Of a stretch of DNA of 38,382 bases, positions 7,226-15,026 are shown one piece after another; position 1 is the stretch's first letter; every line of letters begins with the position of its first letter. A model generated the notes under the pieces. It saw only the letters and a list, made by a program, of their open reading frames with translations. It was not told the origin of the DNA and did no database searches. A program made the translations under genes and the position numbers. Origin of the DNA: Streptomyces sp. ACA25. Its GTDB lineage: Bacteria; Actinomycetota; Actinomycetes; Streptomycetales; Streptomycetaceae. Location of the stretch: positions 1 through 38,382 of the forward strand of contig NZ_JAQKPV010000021.1 in the NCBI RefSeq assembly GCF_028200735.1, given 5' to 3'.

Positions 7226-8683
7226 TCAGGTCCTCGCGTACGCGCCGAGGTCGGCAGCGAGGTCGGCAGCCACCCGGGCCCTCAGCGCGGTGCCGTCGGC
7301 GGTGTGTTCCTCGGCCAGCACCTCGCCATGGGTGTGGACCCGGGCAACGAGGCTGCCCGCGGTGTACGGGATCAGGACGTCGACCAAGACCTCCGGGTGC
7401 GGCAACTCGGCCTCCAGTAGGGCGAGAAGCCCGTCAAGACCCAGCCCGGTGCGCGCTGAGACGACGACGTGACGGGGTTCGGCCGCCGCCAGGGCGGCCA
7501 GTACCTCCGTCGAGGCGGCGTCGGCCTTGTTGATCACGACGATCTCCTGCACGTCCGCAGCACCGACCTCTCGGATGACCTCGCGCACGGATGCCAGTTG
7601 CTCCATCGGTGCGGGATGTGAGCCGTCGACCACGTGCAGGAGCAGGTCGGCGTCGGCCACTTCCTCCAGCGTGGAGCGGAATGCCTCCACAAGGTGGTGC
7701 GGCAGGTGGCGGACGAACCCCACGGTGTCCGTGATCGTGTATCCACGGCCCCCCGGCGTGGTGGCCCGCCGTACAGTCGGGTCGAGGGTGGCGAACAGGG
7801 CGTTCTCCACCAGCACTCCGGCGCCCGTGAGCCGGTTGAGCAACGACGACTTGCCGGCGTTGGTGTAGCCGGCGATCGCGACCGAGGGCACTTGGTTGCG
7901 GCGCCGCTCCTGGCGTTTGAGGTCACGTGCGGTCTTCATCTCCGCGATCTCCCTGCGGAGTCTGGCCGTCTTCTCGCGGATGCGCCGCCGGTCGGTCTCG
8001 ATCTTCGTCTCACCGGGGCCGCGGGTGGCCATGCCACCGCCGGACGATCCCGAGCCGCCGCCCATCTGGCGGGAGAGCGATTGGCCCCAGCCGCGCAGGC
8101 GCGGCAGCATGTACTGCATCTGGGCCAGCTCCACCTGGGCCTTGCCCTCGCGTGACGTGGCGTGCTGCGCGAAGATGTCGAGGATCAGCGCGGTGCGGTC
8201 CACCACCTTCGCGTCCACGACGTTCTCCAGGCGCACGAGTTGGGCGGGGCTCAGCTCGCCGTCGCACACCACGGTGTCGGCGGCGGTCTCCCGGATGATG
8301 TCCCGCAGTTCCTGTGCCTTGCCGGAACCGATGTACGTCGCGGCGTCGGGCTTGCTGCGACGCTGGATCACCCCGTCGAGGACCAGAGCGCCCGCGGTCT
8401 CGGCGAGCGCGGCGAGTTCGGCCAGCGACCGCTCGGCGTCCTCGGCGGTGCCGCCGGTCCAGACTCCGACCAGGACCACCCGCTCCAGGCGCAGTTGCCG
8501 GTACTCAACCTCGGTGACATCGGCCAGCTCGGTCGACAGGCTGGGGACGCGCCGCAGGGCCGCCCGGTCCGTACGGTCGTACTGCTCGCCGTCGACGTCC
8601 TCGGCACCGGTCCGGGCGACGGCATCGTCCATCAGGGCGTCGGCCCTCACGGGATCCCGGGGGTGCGGCGATGCGGAGGTCAC
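7226..8683 (-). CDS. hflX: HflX-type ribosome-associated GTPase, possible macrolide-resistance copy
   Basis: A 485-residue TRAFAC GTPase. HflX binds the ribosomal E site, splits stalled or stressed 70S ribosomes, and its relatives HflXr (Listeria) and mycobacterial HflX give macrolide-lincosamide tolerance. The N-terminal HflX domain has ATYIGSGKA and DRTALILDIFAQHA; a Gly/Ser-rich linker and GPGETKIETDRRRI helical region follow. The G domain shows G1 GYTNAGKS (272-279), G3 DTVGFVRHLP, G4 NKAD and G5 SARTG, so it is intact. GTG at 8683 is chosen because AAGGA lies five bases upstream. It lies 88 bases after the beta-glucosidase and 75 before an erm gene, all on one strand. I cannot tell from the window whether it is a cluster-borne second copy or the housekeeping gene, but its neighbours are all antibiotic genes. 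Confidence 0.93.
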   Translation of the reverse strand: MTSASPHPRDPVRADALMDDAVARTGAEDVDGEQYDRTDRAALRRVPSLSTELADVTEVEYRQLRLERVVLVGVWTGGTAEDAERSLAELAALAETAGALVLDGVIQRRSKPDAATYIGSGKAQELRDIIRETAADTVVCDGELSPAQLVRLENVVDAKVVDRTALILDIFAQHATSREGKAQVELAQMQYMLPRLRGWGQSLSRQMGGGSGSSGGGMATRGPGETKIETDRRRIREKTARLRREIAEMKTARDLKRQERRRNQVPSVAIAGYTNAGKSSLLNRLTGAGVLVENALFATLDPTVRRATTPGGRGYTITDTVGFVRHLPHHLVEAFRSTLEEVADADLLLHVVDGSHPAPMEQLASVREVIREVGAADVQEIVVINKADAASTEVLAALAAAEPRHVVVSARTGLGLDGLLALLEAELPHPEVLVDVLIPYTAGSLVARVHTHGEVLAEEHTADGTALRARVAADLAADLGAYART

Positions 8684-8771
8684 GTGAGTCCTTACGTGGT
8701 CGGTGCGGCGATTTCCGGTCACAGGCGGGCCGGAGACCCGGGATACCGGGGCGGGATCCTTCCCGTGCGTG

Positions 8772-11318
8772 TCAGCGGCGTGGCACGGTCACCGTCGTCC
8801 GCAGGTGTGGACCGGCCGGGGTGGCGCCGACCTGGAGGGCGCGTTCGCCGGTCCCGGGCCGCCAGCCGTGGCTCTCGCTGTTCCAGTACATGAGTTGCTG
8901 CCGGTCGACGGCGAGGGTGACCCGCTTCTCCTGGCCCGCCCTGAGCGCGACCTTCGTGTATCCGACGAGCTTCCTGTCGGCCTGCGGAGCGGTCACGTCA
9001 GGGCTGGGACCGAGGTAGACCTGCACCACTTCCTGCCCGTCGCGGGTGCCGGTGTTGCGTACGGTCAGACGGACCCGGAGGCCGTCCGCGACCGGTACGG
9101 CCTCCAGGTCGTCATAGGCGAACGAGGTGTAGGACAGGCCGTGCCCGAAGGGGAAGAGCGGGCGAATGCCGTTGCGGTCGTACCAGCGGTAGCCGGTGAG
9201 GATGCCCTCCGAGTACGCCACCTCGCCGCCGGTGCCCGGATAGCGCTGCGGGTCGCCCGCCACGGGGTGCTGGTCCTCGCTCGCCGGGAAGGTCTGGGTG
9301 AGTCGGCCGCTGGGGTTCGCGTCCCCGAACAGCAGCGCGGCCGTGGCTTCGGCGCCTTCCTGCCCCGGATACCACATGTTCAGTACGGCGGCGGTGTCCC
9401 GAAGCCAGGGCATGAGGACGGACGAGCCGGTGTTGAGGACGACCACCGTGCGCGGATTGGCCTTCGCGACCGCGGCTATCAGCTGGTCCTGGCGGCCCGG
9501 GAGGGACAGGGAGGTGCGGTCGACGCCTTCGCTTCCCTCGTCCTGGACAAAGACGACGGCCGTGCGGGCCCCCGCCGCGGCGGCGACCGCGCGGTCGAAG
9601 TCCGCCGCTGCCGCTTCCGGGGTGACCCAGGAGAGATCCACCGACAGCGGGCTGTCCTGCCAGGCCCAGCCGCTCATCTCGACCTGATGTGTACCTCGGG
9701 TGAGGGGGAGGACCACACTGGTCCGGTCGCCGTAGACCGCCGCGGCCACGATGGGGTCCTGACCGGCGATCTGGAGTGTCACCATTCCGCCGAGGGCGCC
9801 CAGGGCGATGCGGTAGTCACCGTCGGCCGGGACGGTGAGGGCGCCCCGGTAGAAGGTCGCCCTGCCGCCCTGTTCAAGTTGCCTGCCGTTGTGGAAGGCG
9901 GGGGTGAGCGCATGGTCCGGCAGCGGCACGCCCACCAGGTCCTCGCCCGCCTCGTAGGTCACCGTGGCGCTGTCGCCCGCGCGGTCGCGAAGGGCGTCCA
10001 GCGGCGCGGTCGCGCGGTCGGGGACGACATAGGCGCTGCCGAGACCGGAGACTTTCGGGCGCTTGGCACCGTCCCCGATCACGGCGATGTCGGCCCCGGG
10101 GCCGCCGGCCAACGGCAGGGTGCGGTGCTCGTTGCGCAGCAGCACCGCACCATTCTCGGCGATCGTACGGGCGGCGTCCCGGCCCGCTTGCGGGTCGCGG
10201 TCGGGGCGCGCCGGAGGCTTCTTGGCGAGCAGGCCGAAGCGCTCCATCTGCCCCACGATGCGGATCACGGAGCGGTCGAGCAGGGCTTCGGGGACGGTGC
10301 CGCTCTGGATGGCGGCCTTGAGCCGGGCGCCGAAGTACCTGGCGTCGGGTATCTCCTCGCCTGGGGCGGGCTCGTGGTCGAGGTCGAGGCCCAGTTCCTG
10401 GTCGAGGCCCTTGGTGATGTCGGAGGTGTCGCGAGCGGCCAGCCAGTCGGACATGACCCAGCCGGTGAACCGCCACTGTTCGCGCAGCACGTTCTGGAGC
10501 AGTTCGGCGTTGCTGCACGAGGGACTGCCGTTGACGCCGTTGTAGGCGCACATGACGGAGGCGGCGCCGGCCTCGACGGCTCCACGGAATCCCGGCAGCT
10601 CGAGCTCGTTGAGGGTCTGCTCGTCGACCGTCACGTTGACGCCGTCGCGGTTGTCCTCCTGGTTGTTGGCGGCGTAGTGCTTGACCGTGGCCATCAGCCC
10701 CTGCCCCTGAATGCCCCGGACCTGGGCGGCGGCCATCCGTGCGGATACCAGCGGGTCTTCGCTGAACGTCTCGAAATTCCGGCCGCCGTACGGGACGCGG
10801 ATGTTGTTGACCATCGGGGCGAGGACGACGTCCTGTCCGAACGCCCTGCCTTCGCGGCCCAGGACCTTCCCGTACTCCGTGGCGAGGCCGTCGTCGAAGC
10901 TCGCGGCGAGGGCCACAGGGCTGGGCATGGCGGTGGCGCGGCCTCCGTTCAGCCGGATGCCGACCGGTCCGTCGGACGCCTGCATGGGAGGTATGCCGAG
11001 GCGCGGGACGCCCGGCAGGTAACCGACGCCCTTGACCGGCGGGGCCCCCTCAGGACCGGTGGTCCAGTGGAGGAAGGTGAGTTTCTCGTCCAGCGTCATC
11101 CGGCCGACCAGGTCCCGTACATGCCCGGAGGCCTCCTTCCCGGCGTCCGGGTCGGCCGCCGCGACGCCAGGGCTGAGCAGTCCGCCCAGGCAGGTGAGGA
11201 CGACGGCCTGTCCCAGCAAGCGCGTGGACCGGCGCGCCCGGGCACGCCTGCCGGTGCGGGGGCCCACCCCACCGGCTTCCGGAGACAGTGTCGCCCCGGC
11301 ACGCTTACGGAACGGCAT
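8772..11318 (-). CDS. desR: secreted GH3 beta-glucosidase that reactivates glucosylated macrolide (DesR type)
   Basis: An 848-residue glycoside hydrolase family 3 enzyme. DesR and OleR are secreted and remove the protective 2'-glucose from exported macrolide. A signal peptide is evident: a very Arg-rich n-region (RRARARRSTR, possibly Tat), hydrophobic core LLGQAVVLTCLGGLL, and a GVAAA-DP cleavage site near residue 55. The first domain has KHYAANNQE and the nucleophile Asp291 in GWVMSDW. The second domain contains GSSVLMPWL and PGQEGAEA. A PA14-like insert (FYRGALTVPADGDYRIALG) and a C-terminal fibronectin III-like domain (FGHGLSYTSFAY onward) complete the family layout. ATG 11318 has GGGGAGG four to five bases upstream; the longer frame back to 11762 has no signal peptide in the right place and is rejected. 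It should work with the glucosyltransferase at 1118-2302. Confidence 0.92.
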   Translation of the reverse strand: MPFRKRAGATLSPEAGGVGPRTGRRARARRSTRLLGQAVVLTCLGGLLSPGVAAADPDAGKEASGHVRDLVGRMTLDEKLTFLHWTTGPEGAPPVKGVGYLPGVPRLGIPPMQASDGPVGIRLNGGRATAMPSPVALAASFDDGLATEYGKVLGREGRAFGQDVVLAPMVNNIRVPYGGRNFETFSEDPLVSARMAAAQVRGIQGQGLMATVKHYAANNQEDNRDGVNVTVDEQTLNELELPGFRGAVEAGAASVMCAYNGVNGSPSCSNAELLQNVLREQWRFTGWVMSDWLAARDTSDITKGLDQELGLDLDHEPAPGEEIPDARYFGARLKAAIQSGTVPEALLDRSVIRIVGQMERFGLLAKKPPARPDRDPQAGRDAARTIAENGAVLLRNEHRTLPLAGGPGADIAVIGDGAKRPKVSGLGSAYVVPDRATAPLDALRDRAGDSATVTYEAGEDLVGVPLPDHALTPAFHNGRQLEQGGRATFYRGALTVPADGDYRIALGALGGMVTLQIAGQDPIVAAAVYGDRTSVVLPLTRGTHQVEMSGWAWQDSPLSVDLSWVTPEAAAADFDRAVAAAAGARTAVVFVQDEGSEGVDRTSLSLPGRQDQLIAAVAKANPRTVVVLNTGSSVLMPWLRDTAAVLNMWYPGQEGAEATAALLFGDANPSGRLTQTFPASEDQHPVAGDPQRYPGTGGEVAYSEGILTGYRWYDRNGIRPLFPFGHGLSYTSFAYDDLEAVPVADGLRVRLTVRNTGTRDGQEVVQVYLGPSPDVTAPQADRKLVGYTKVALRAGQEKRVTLAVDRQQLMYWNSESHGWRPGTGERALQVGATPAGPHLRTTVTVPRR

Positions 11319-11689
11319 GTCCCTCCCCTTCGTCGGCTCCCGCTGATCCCGTGGCAAGGCTTCCGGAGAGCGGGGCGCGAAACGAGGTTCGCCGGTCACA
11401 CACTTCGCCCCCGCAGCAGTGACCGGTCCATCAGGGTGGGCGGTACGGGCCTGGGAACAGGGCACCGCGCAGCGGCCGAGGATCCAGGGGTGTGAAAGGG
11501 CTGCCGGGTGCGGGGCCGCACCCGGCGGCCGGACGGCGTACGGACCGGCGGCAGTGGGCGCGGAACCGTCGTGGTCCCCAAGTGTGTGTCCTGCACACCT
11601 CACCCGGCCGGGCCCGTCCGGGTGAAGGTGGTCGGGGCCGGGTCCGGCCGTGATCAGCACATTGTTCTGTCTGTACCCGAAGGAGAGTG
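11319..11689. promoter_or_regulatory. divergent promoter region with a 24-bp perfect palindrome
   Basis: These 371 bases separate the minus-strand beta-glucosidase operon from the plus-strand transposase-like regulator and must hold both promoters. A perfect inverted repeat with 11-bp arms and a 2-base centre lies at 11503-11526 (GCCGGGTGCGG / CCGCACCCGGC). It could be an operator or a transcript hairpin. No convincing -35/-10 pair was found by eye. Confidence 0.45.
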
Positions 11690-13072
11690 ATGCGGCCGAT
11701 GCCCGAGGTCCGAAGGAAAGGGGAACCGGGAGAGCCTGACCTGGCCTCGGTGTCCGAGGCATGCGCCGCGCTGCTGGCCTCCCTGCCGCGTGTCGACCAA
11801 CGCAGGAAGGGCGAGCTGTACGTACACGGGCTGCTGACGGCGCCGGGCCGCAAGACCATGCGCAATCTTGCCGCCCTCACCGACGAGCGAGCGGCTGAGC
11901 AGAGCTTGCACCACTTCATCAGCTGCTCGACATGGGACTGGACGGCGGTGCGCGCCACGCTCGCCCGCCTTCTCGACCGGGTGCTGTCTCCGCGCGCCTG
12001 GGTGGTGCGGTCGATGGTGGTGCCGAAGACCGGCAGACACTCGGTCGGCGTGGAACGCCGGTTCGTACCCGCTCTGGGCGAGACCGTCAACAGCCAGCAC
12101 AGCTACGGCCTCTGGCTCGTCTCGGAGGCGGCCGCCGTACCGGTCAACTGGCAGCTGTCGATCGGCAAGGGCCGGCCGCAGGCCAACCGCGGGCCGGAGC
12201 GCGCGGCGGTCGAGGACGCACCGACCGGCGACAGCGCGGCGGTGCAGGCAGTACAGGCGGTGCAGGCGGTGCTGAAAGCCTCTGCCTGGGGCATCGAGCC
12301 GCGGCCGGTGGTGATGGATGCCCGGGACTCCGCGCTGTCGCCGCTGGTCGAAGCCTTCTCCGCGGCGGGTCTGCCCTTCCTCCTGCGGATCAGCGGCGGC
12401 TCCACACTGCTCGCTCCCGAGCTCTCCCGAGGAGAGAACAGGGTCGCCGCGGCGTCCGCGGAGCACCTGCTCGGACGGGCCAGGTCCCAGCGAAGGCCGG
12501 TGGAGTGGATCGACCCGGCCAGCCCCGGGGCCCGGCACACCAGCCTCATGGCGCCGCTCCAGGTCATCTGGCCCGGACTTCACGATCCCCTGCCACCGCG
12601 ACCCTACGCCCTGGCCGCGCCGGGGGCTCCGTCCCGGACCGCTCCCGGCGGGCTCCCGCTGACGCTGCTCGGCAAGTGGAAGGCGCACGAGCGCGATGTG
12701 CAGGAGGTGTGGCTCACCAACATGACCGACGCGGGATACGGTCCTCTGCTCCGCCTGAGCAAACTCACCCGGCGAGTGAACGCCGACTTCGCCCGCGTCA
12801 GCACCGAGGTCGGCATCCAGGACTTCGAGGGCCGTTCGTACCAGGGCTGGCACCGGCACATCACACTCGTGTGCGTGGCACACGCTCTGCGGCTGCTGGG
12901 CACCGGCGAGCTGCGGGCAGGGTGGACCGAGCCCGCTGCTACAGCTGCGTACCGGGCCGGTGACCGCCGCGGCCCGGTCGCAGTGACTCACGGACCCGCT
13001 GGAGGCGCAGGGCGAGCTGTACCTCCAGGGCTTGGTCCGGTCGCTGCCATTCCCGGTCGAGCAGCTGGGTGA
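11690..13072 (+). CDS. IS701-transposase-derived protein lacking a catalytic Asp pair; putative TylR/AcyB2-like activator
   Basis: A 460-residue protein with the fold of IS701-family DDE transposases: VHGLL and SLHHFISCSTWD near the N-terminus, PKTGRHSVGVERRFVP-LG in the middle, and DFEGRSYQGWHRHITL at the C-terminus. In active IS701 enzymes the strand before PK-G-HSVG carries the first catalytic Asp pair; here it reads V-V-R107-S108-M. The second Asp seems kept (Asp210, VVMDA) but the following GYG is changed to RDS; Glu373 or Glu380 may be the third. It is therefore probably catalytically dead and domesticated. No terminal inverted repeats flank it. Regulators of 16-membered macrolide clusters (TylR, AcyB2, SrmS) occupy the same place beside an SrmR-like gene, so I infer an activator role without having been able to align them. 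ATG 11690 follows GGAG by four bases; ATG 11699 is the alternative. Its last 134 bases overlap the convergent regulator gene. Confidence 0.7.
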   Translation: MRPMPEVRRKGEPGEPDLASVSEACAALLASLPRVDQRRKGELYVHGLLTAPGRKTMRNLAALTDERAAEQSLHHFISCSTWDWTAVRATLARLLDRVLSPRAWVVRSMVVPKTGRHSVGVERRFVPALGETVNSQHSYGLWLVSEAAAVPVNWQLSIGKGRPQANRGPERAAVEDAPTGDSAAVQAVQAVQAVLKASAWGIEPRPVVMDARDSALSPLVEAFSAAGLPFLLRISGGSTLLAPELSRGENRVAAASAEHLLGRARSQRRPVEWIDPASPGARHTSLMAPLQVIWPGLHDPLPPRPYALAAPGAPSRTAPGGLPLTLLGKWKAHERDVQEVWLTNMTDAGYGPLLRLSKLTRRVNADFARVSTEVGIQDFEGRSYQGWHRHITLVCVAHALRLLGTGELRAGWTEPAATAAYRAGDRRGPVAVTHGPAGGAGRAVPPGLGPVAAIPGRAAG

Positions 13073-14873
13073 TGCGGTCCAGGCGCCGGGACACGGTGTT
13101 GGGGTGGACGTGCAGCACCTGAGCGGCCCGGATACGGCTGCCCGCCGAGTCGAAGTACGTTTCCAGCGTCGCCACGAGGCTGGTGCGCCGGCGGGCGTCG
13201 TAACTCAGCACCGGCCCGACGACACTCTCGATGAACCCGGGGACGTCGTGGCTGTCGGCGAGCAGCATTCCCAGGAAACCCAGGTCCTGCGAGCAGGCTG
13301 CCTGTCCCTTCCCGTCCAGCGCGACCAGGGCGTCGACGCAGCGCACCGCTTCCTGGTAGGTGCGGCCGACCGCTTCGGCGGTGTGTGCCGGTCCGGCGCC
13401 TCCGGCGGTGACGGGCCGGCCGAGCAGGGCACTTAGTTGGCGGGAGACCTCGCGGGCTCCCGCTCCCGGATCGTCCCCGGGGAGCAACAGCACGGCTTGG
13501 CCGTCCCGCACGGCCTTCATGCCTCCCAGGCTGTGGGCGACAGAGATCGCCCACTCGACCCGGGGCTGCTCGGCCCCCTCGGGGCGGGCGACGACGACCA
13601 CATGCGGACAGTCCAGCTCGACAGGTGGCAAGCGGGCGCGCACCCGGTCACGCTCGGAGACCGGCGGGGGGGTTATCAAGTCGTCCAGGAGGCCGTCGTC
13701 CACCCGCCCCTGGGAGGGGGTGGTGCTCCGCGTCATCAGCAGCGTCGCGACGCTCTGGGCGATGGCGGGCAGCATCTCCAGGTGAGTGGAGTCGAACGTC
13801 TCGCCGGGATGGTACAGCAGCCAGCCGAGATCGTCGGAGCGAGCGGCCAGAGGCATCACCCAGGAGCCGGTGGACAGGCGGAGGGGGCGGCCGGCGGCCA
13901 GGGCCTGGACATGCGCCCTGCCCAGCTCACCTTCGTCCGGCGGCGGAAGGCCCCCCACCGCCGCCAGTCGGCCGCCGGCGCGATCGCGGACGTGCAGAGC
14001 GCCACCGACCTCCCGTACCGAGCGGACCAGGAGTTCGTGCAGCCCATCGCCGTCCAGGACCAGCTGTGAGAGGTCGGCCCGGAGTTCGCCCGCCTTCCGT
14101 GCGGCGTTCAGCTCCGCTCGGGCGCGGGACGCGTCCTGCCGGGCCTCTTCCAGTTCGGTGCGGGCGTCATCCAGTAACGTGCCGCGGTCGACCGCGTTCG
14201 CCGCGAGGTCGGCGAGCGAGCGGAGCAGCGCCACCTCGTCCGGAGTGAAGAAGTGGACATCGCGGTGGCCGACGTGCAGATCGCCGATGTACCGGCCGTC
14301 GAAGCGCAGAGGCACCGACAGAACGGCGTGCAGACCTTCGGCGCGGACCATGCCGTCGGTGACACTGTCATGCGCAACCCGCTCATCGGCGAGGTAGTCC
14401 GCACTCCAGCACACAGGTTCACGCGCGTCGACGGGGACCACCAGCCCGCCTCCTCCGGGAATCCGGAAACCGGGGGTCAGGGCCGTGGCGGCGCCGACGG
14501 CCGAGGCTACACAGGAGTCGCCGTTCACCTCGTCGAGGAGACTGACGAACGCCACGTCCATGGCGAGCAGCAGCCGGGCGCGCCCCACGATCAGCCGTAG
14601 GGCCGCCTGCAGCCCGGGTGAGCGGGCCAGGTCTCGGGCGGTGTCGACAAGCACAGCCAGCTCCGCCCCTCGTCGGTGTCTTCGTCCGAAAAGGTCACGG
14701 ACTTCCAGGGCCAGACGTTTGGCGATCATCAGCCGGTCCAGCGTGGCCTGCCCCACACCGTCCCTGCTCGCCTGGTGAACCAGCTCGTCGTACCGCGTCA
14801 CAGGAGCCTCCCGGGCCAGGAGTTCGAAAAAGCCGAGCCCGTGGTCCTGCAAAGCTGAATCAGTACCAGTCAT
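12939..14873 (-). CDS. GAF-PucR (CdaR-type) transcriptional activator, SrmR-like
   Basis: A 644-residue regulator. An N-terminal helical segment is followed by a GAF-type sensor domain (about 85-235, with FVSLLDE, SVPLRFDGRYIGDLHVGH), a short coiled coil rich in Arg/Glu/Ala (about 235-275), a degenerate second sensor-like region, and a PucR C-terminus. The helix-turn-helix is around 580-605, AAQVLHVHPNTVSRRLDRI with His590, and LEVQLALRL closes the domain as in PucR/CdaR proteins. Length and layout fit SrmR, the top activator of spiramycin synthesis, and its homologues in other 16-membered macrolide clusters. ATG 14873 has AGGTGG just upstream; GTG 14888 is an alternative. It lies downstream of ccr on the same strand but after a 153-base AT-richer gap, so it likely has its own promoter. 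Confidence 0.82.
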   Translation of the reverse strand: MTGTDSALQDHGLGFFELLAREAPVTRYDELVHQASRDGVGQATLDRLMIAKRLALEVRDLFGRRHRRGAELAVLVDTARDLARSPGLQAALRLIVGRARLLLAMDVAFVSLLDEVNGDSCVASAVGAATALTPGFRIPGGGGLVVPVDAREPVCWSADYLADERVAHDSVTDGMVRAEGLHAVLSVPLRFDGRYIGDLHVGHRDVHFFTPDEVALLRSLADLAANAVDRGTLLDDARTELEEARQDASRARAELNAARKAGELRADLSQLVLDGDGLHELLVRSVREVGGALHVRDRAGGRLAAVGGLPPPDEGELGRAHVQALAAGRPLRLSTGSWVMPLAARSDDLGWLLYHPGETFDSTHLEMLPAIAQSVATLLMTRSTTPSQGRVDDGLLDDLITPPPVSERDRVRARLPPVELDCPHVVVVARPEGAEQPRVEWAISVAHSLGGMKAVRDGQAVLLLPGDDPGAGAREVSRQLSALLGRPVTAGGAGPAHTAEAVGRTYQEAVRCVDALVALDGKGQAACSQDLGFLGMLLADSHDVPGFIESVVGPVLSYDARRRTSLVATLETYFDSAGSRIRAAQVLHVHPNTVSRRLDRITQLLDREWQRPDQALEVQLALRLQRVRESLRPGRGGHRPGTQL

Positions 14874-15026
14874 ACGCCCACCTGTCACACATGATCACAT
14901 CGGTCAAGAAATCGAAAACTAAAGGTCAGCACCTCGCAAGTCCAGATTGTGGTACGCGATCCAGCCACCCCCATCGCTGCCTGCAGGTCCCCCTCACCCC
15001 GGGCCCGGATGGCGGACACCGCCCGC
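14874..15026 (-). promoter_or_regulatory. probable promoter region of the SrmR-like gene
   Basis: A 153-base gap between ccr and the regulator. Positions 14885-14935 are clearly AT-richer than the surroundings and contain on the minus strand TTGACC and, closer to the start, TGTGATCATGTGTGA with a repeated TGTGA. This looks like a regulatory region, possibly autoregulated, but no full promoter can be assigned. Confidence 0.35.

Noticed and set aside
8703..11495. 930-codon plus-strand frame opposite the beta-glucosidase
   Set aside because: The minus strand encodes a full GH3 enzyme with signal peptide and active site; the plus frame shows no family resemblance.
11319..11762. Upstream extension of the beta-glucosidase frame
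   Set aside because: It would bury the signal peptide at residue 170 and runs through the divergent promoter region; ATG 11318 has a strong Shine-Dalgarno sequence.
12240..12275. Short GCAGTACAGGCGGTGCAGGCGGTG-type repeat in the transposase-like gene
   Set aside because: It encodes a small AVQ repeat within a continuous coding frame; too short to be called a functional repeat.
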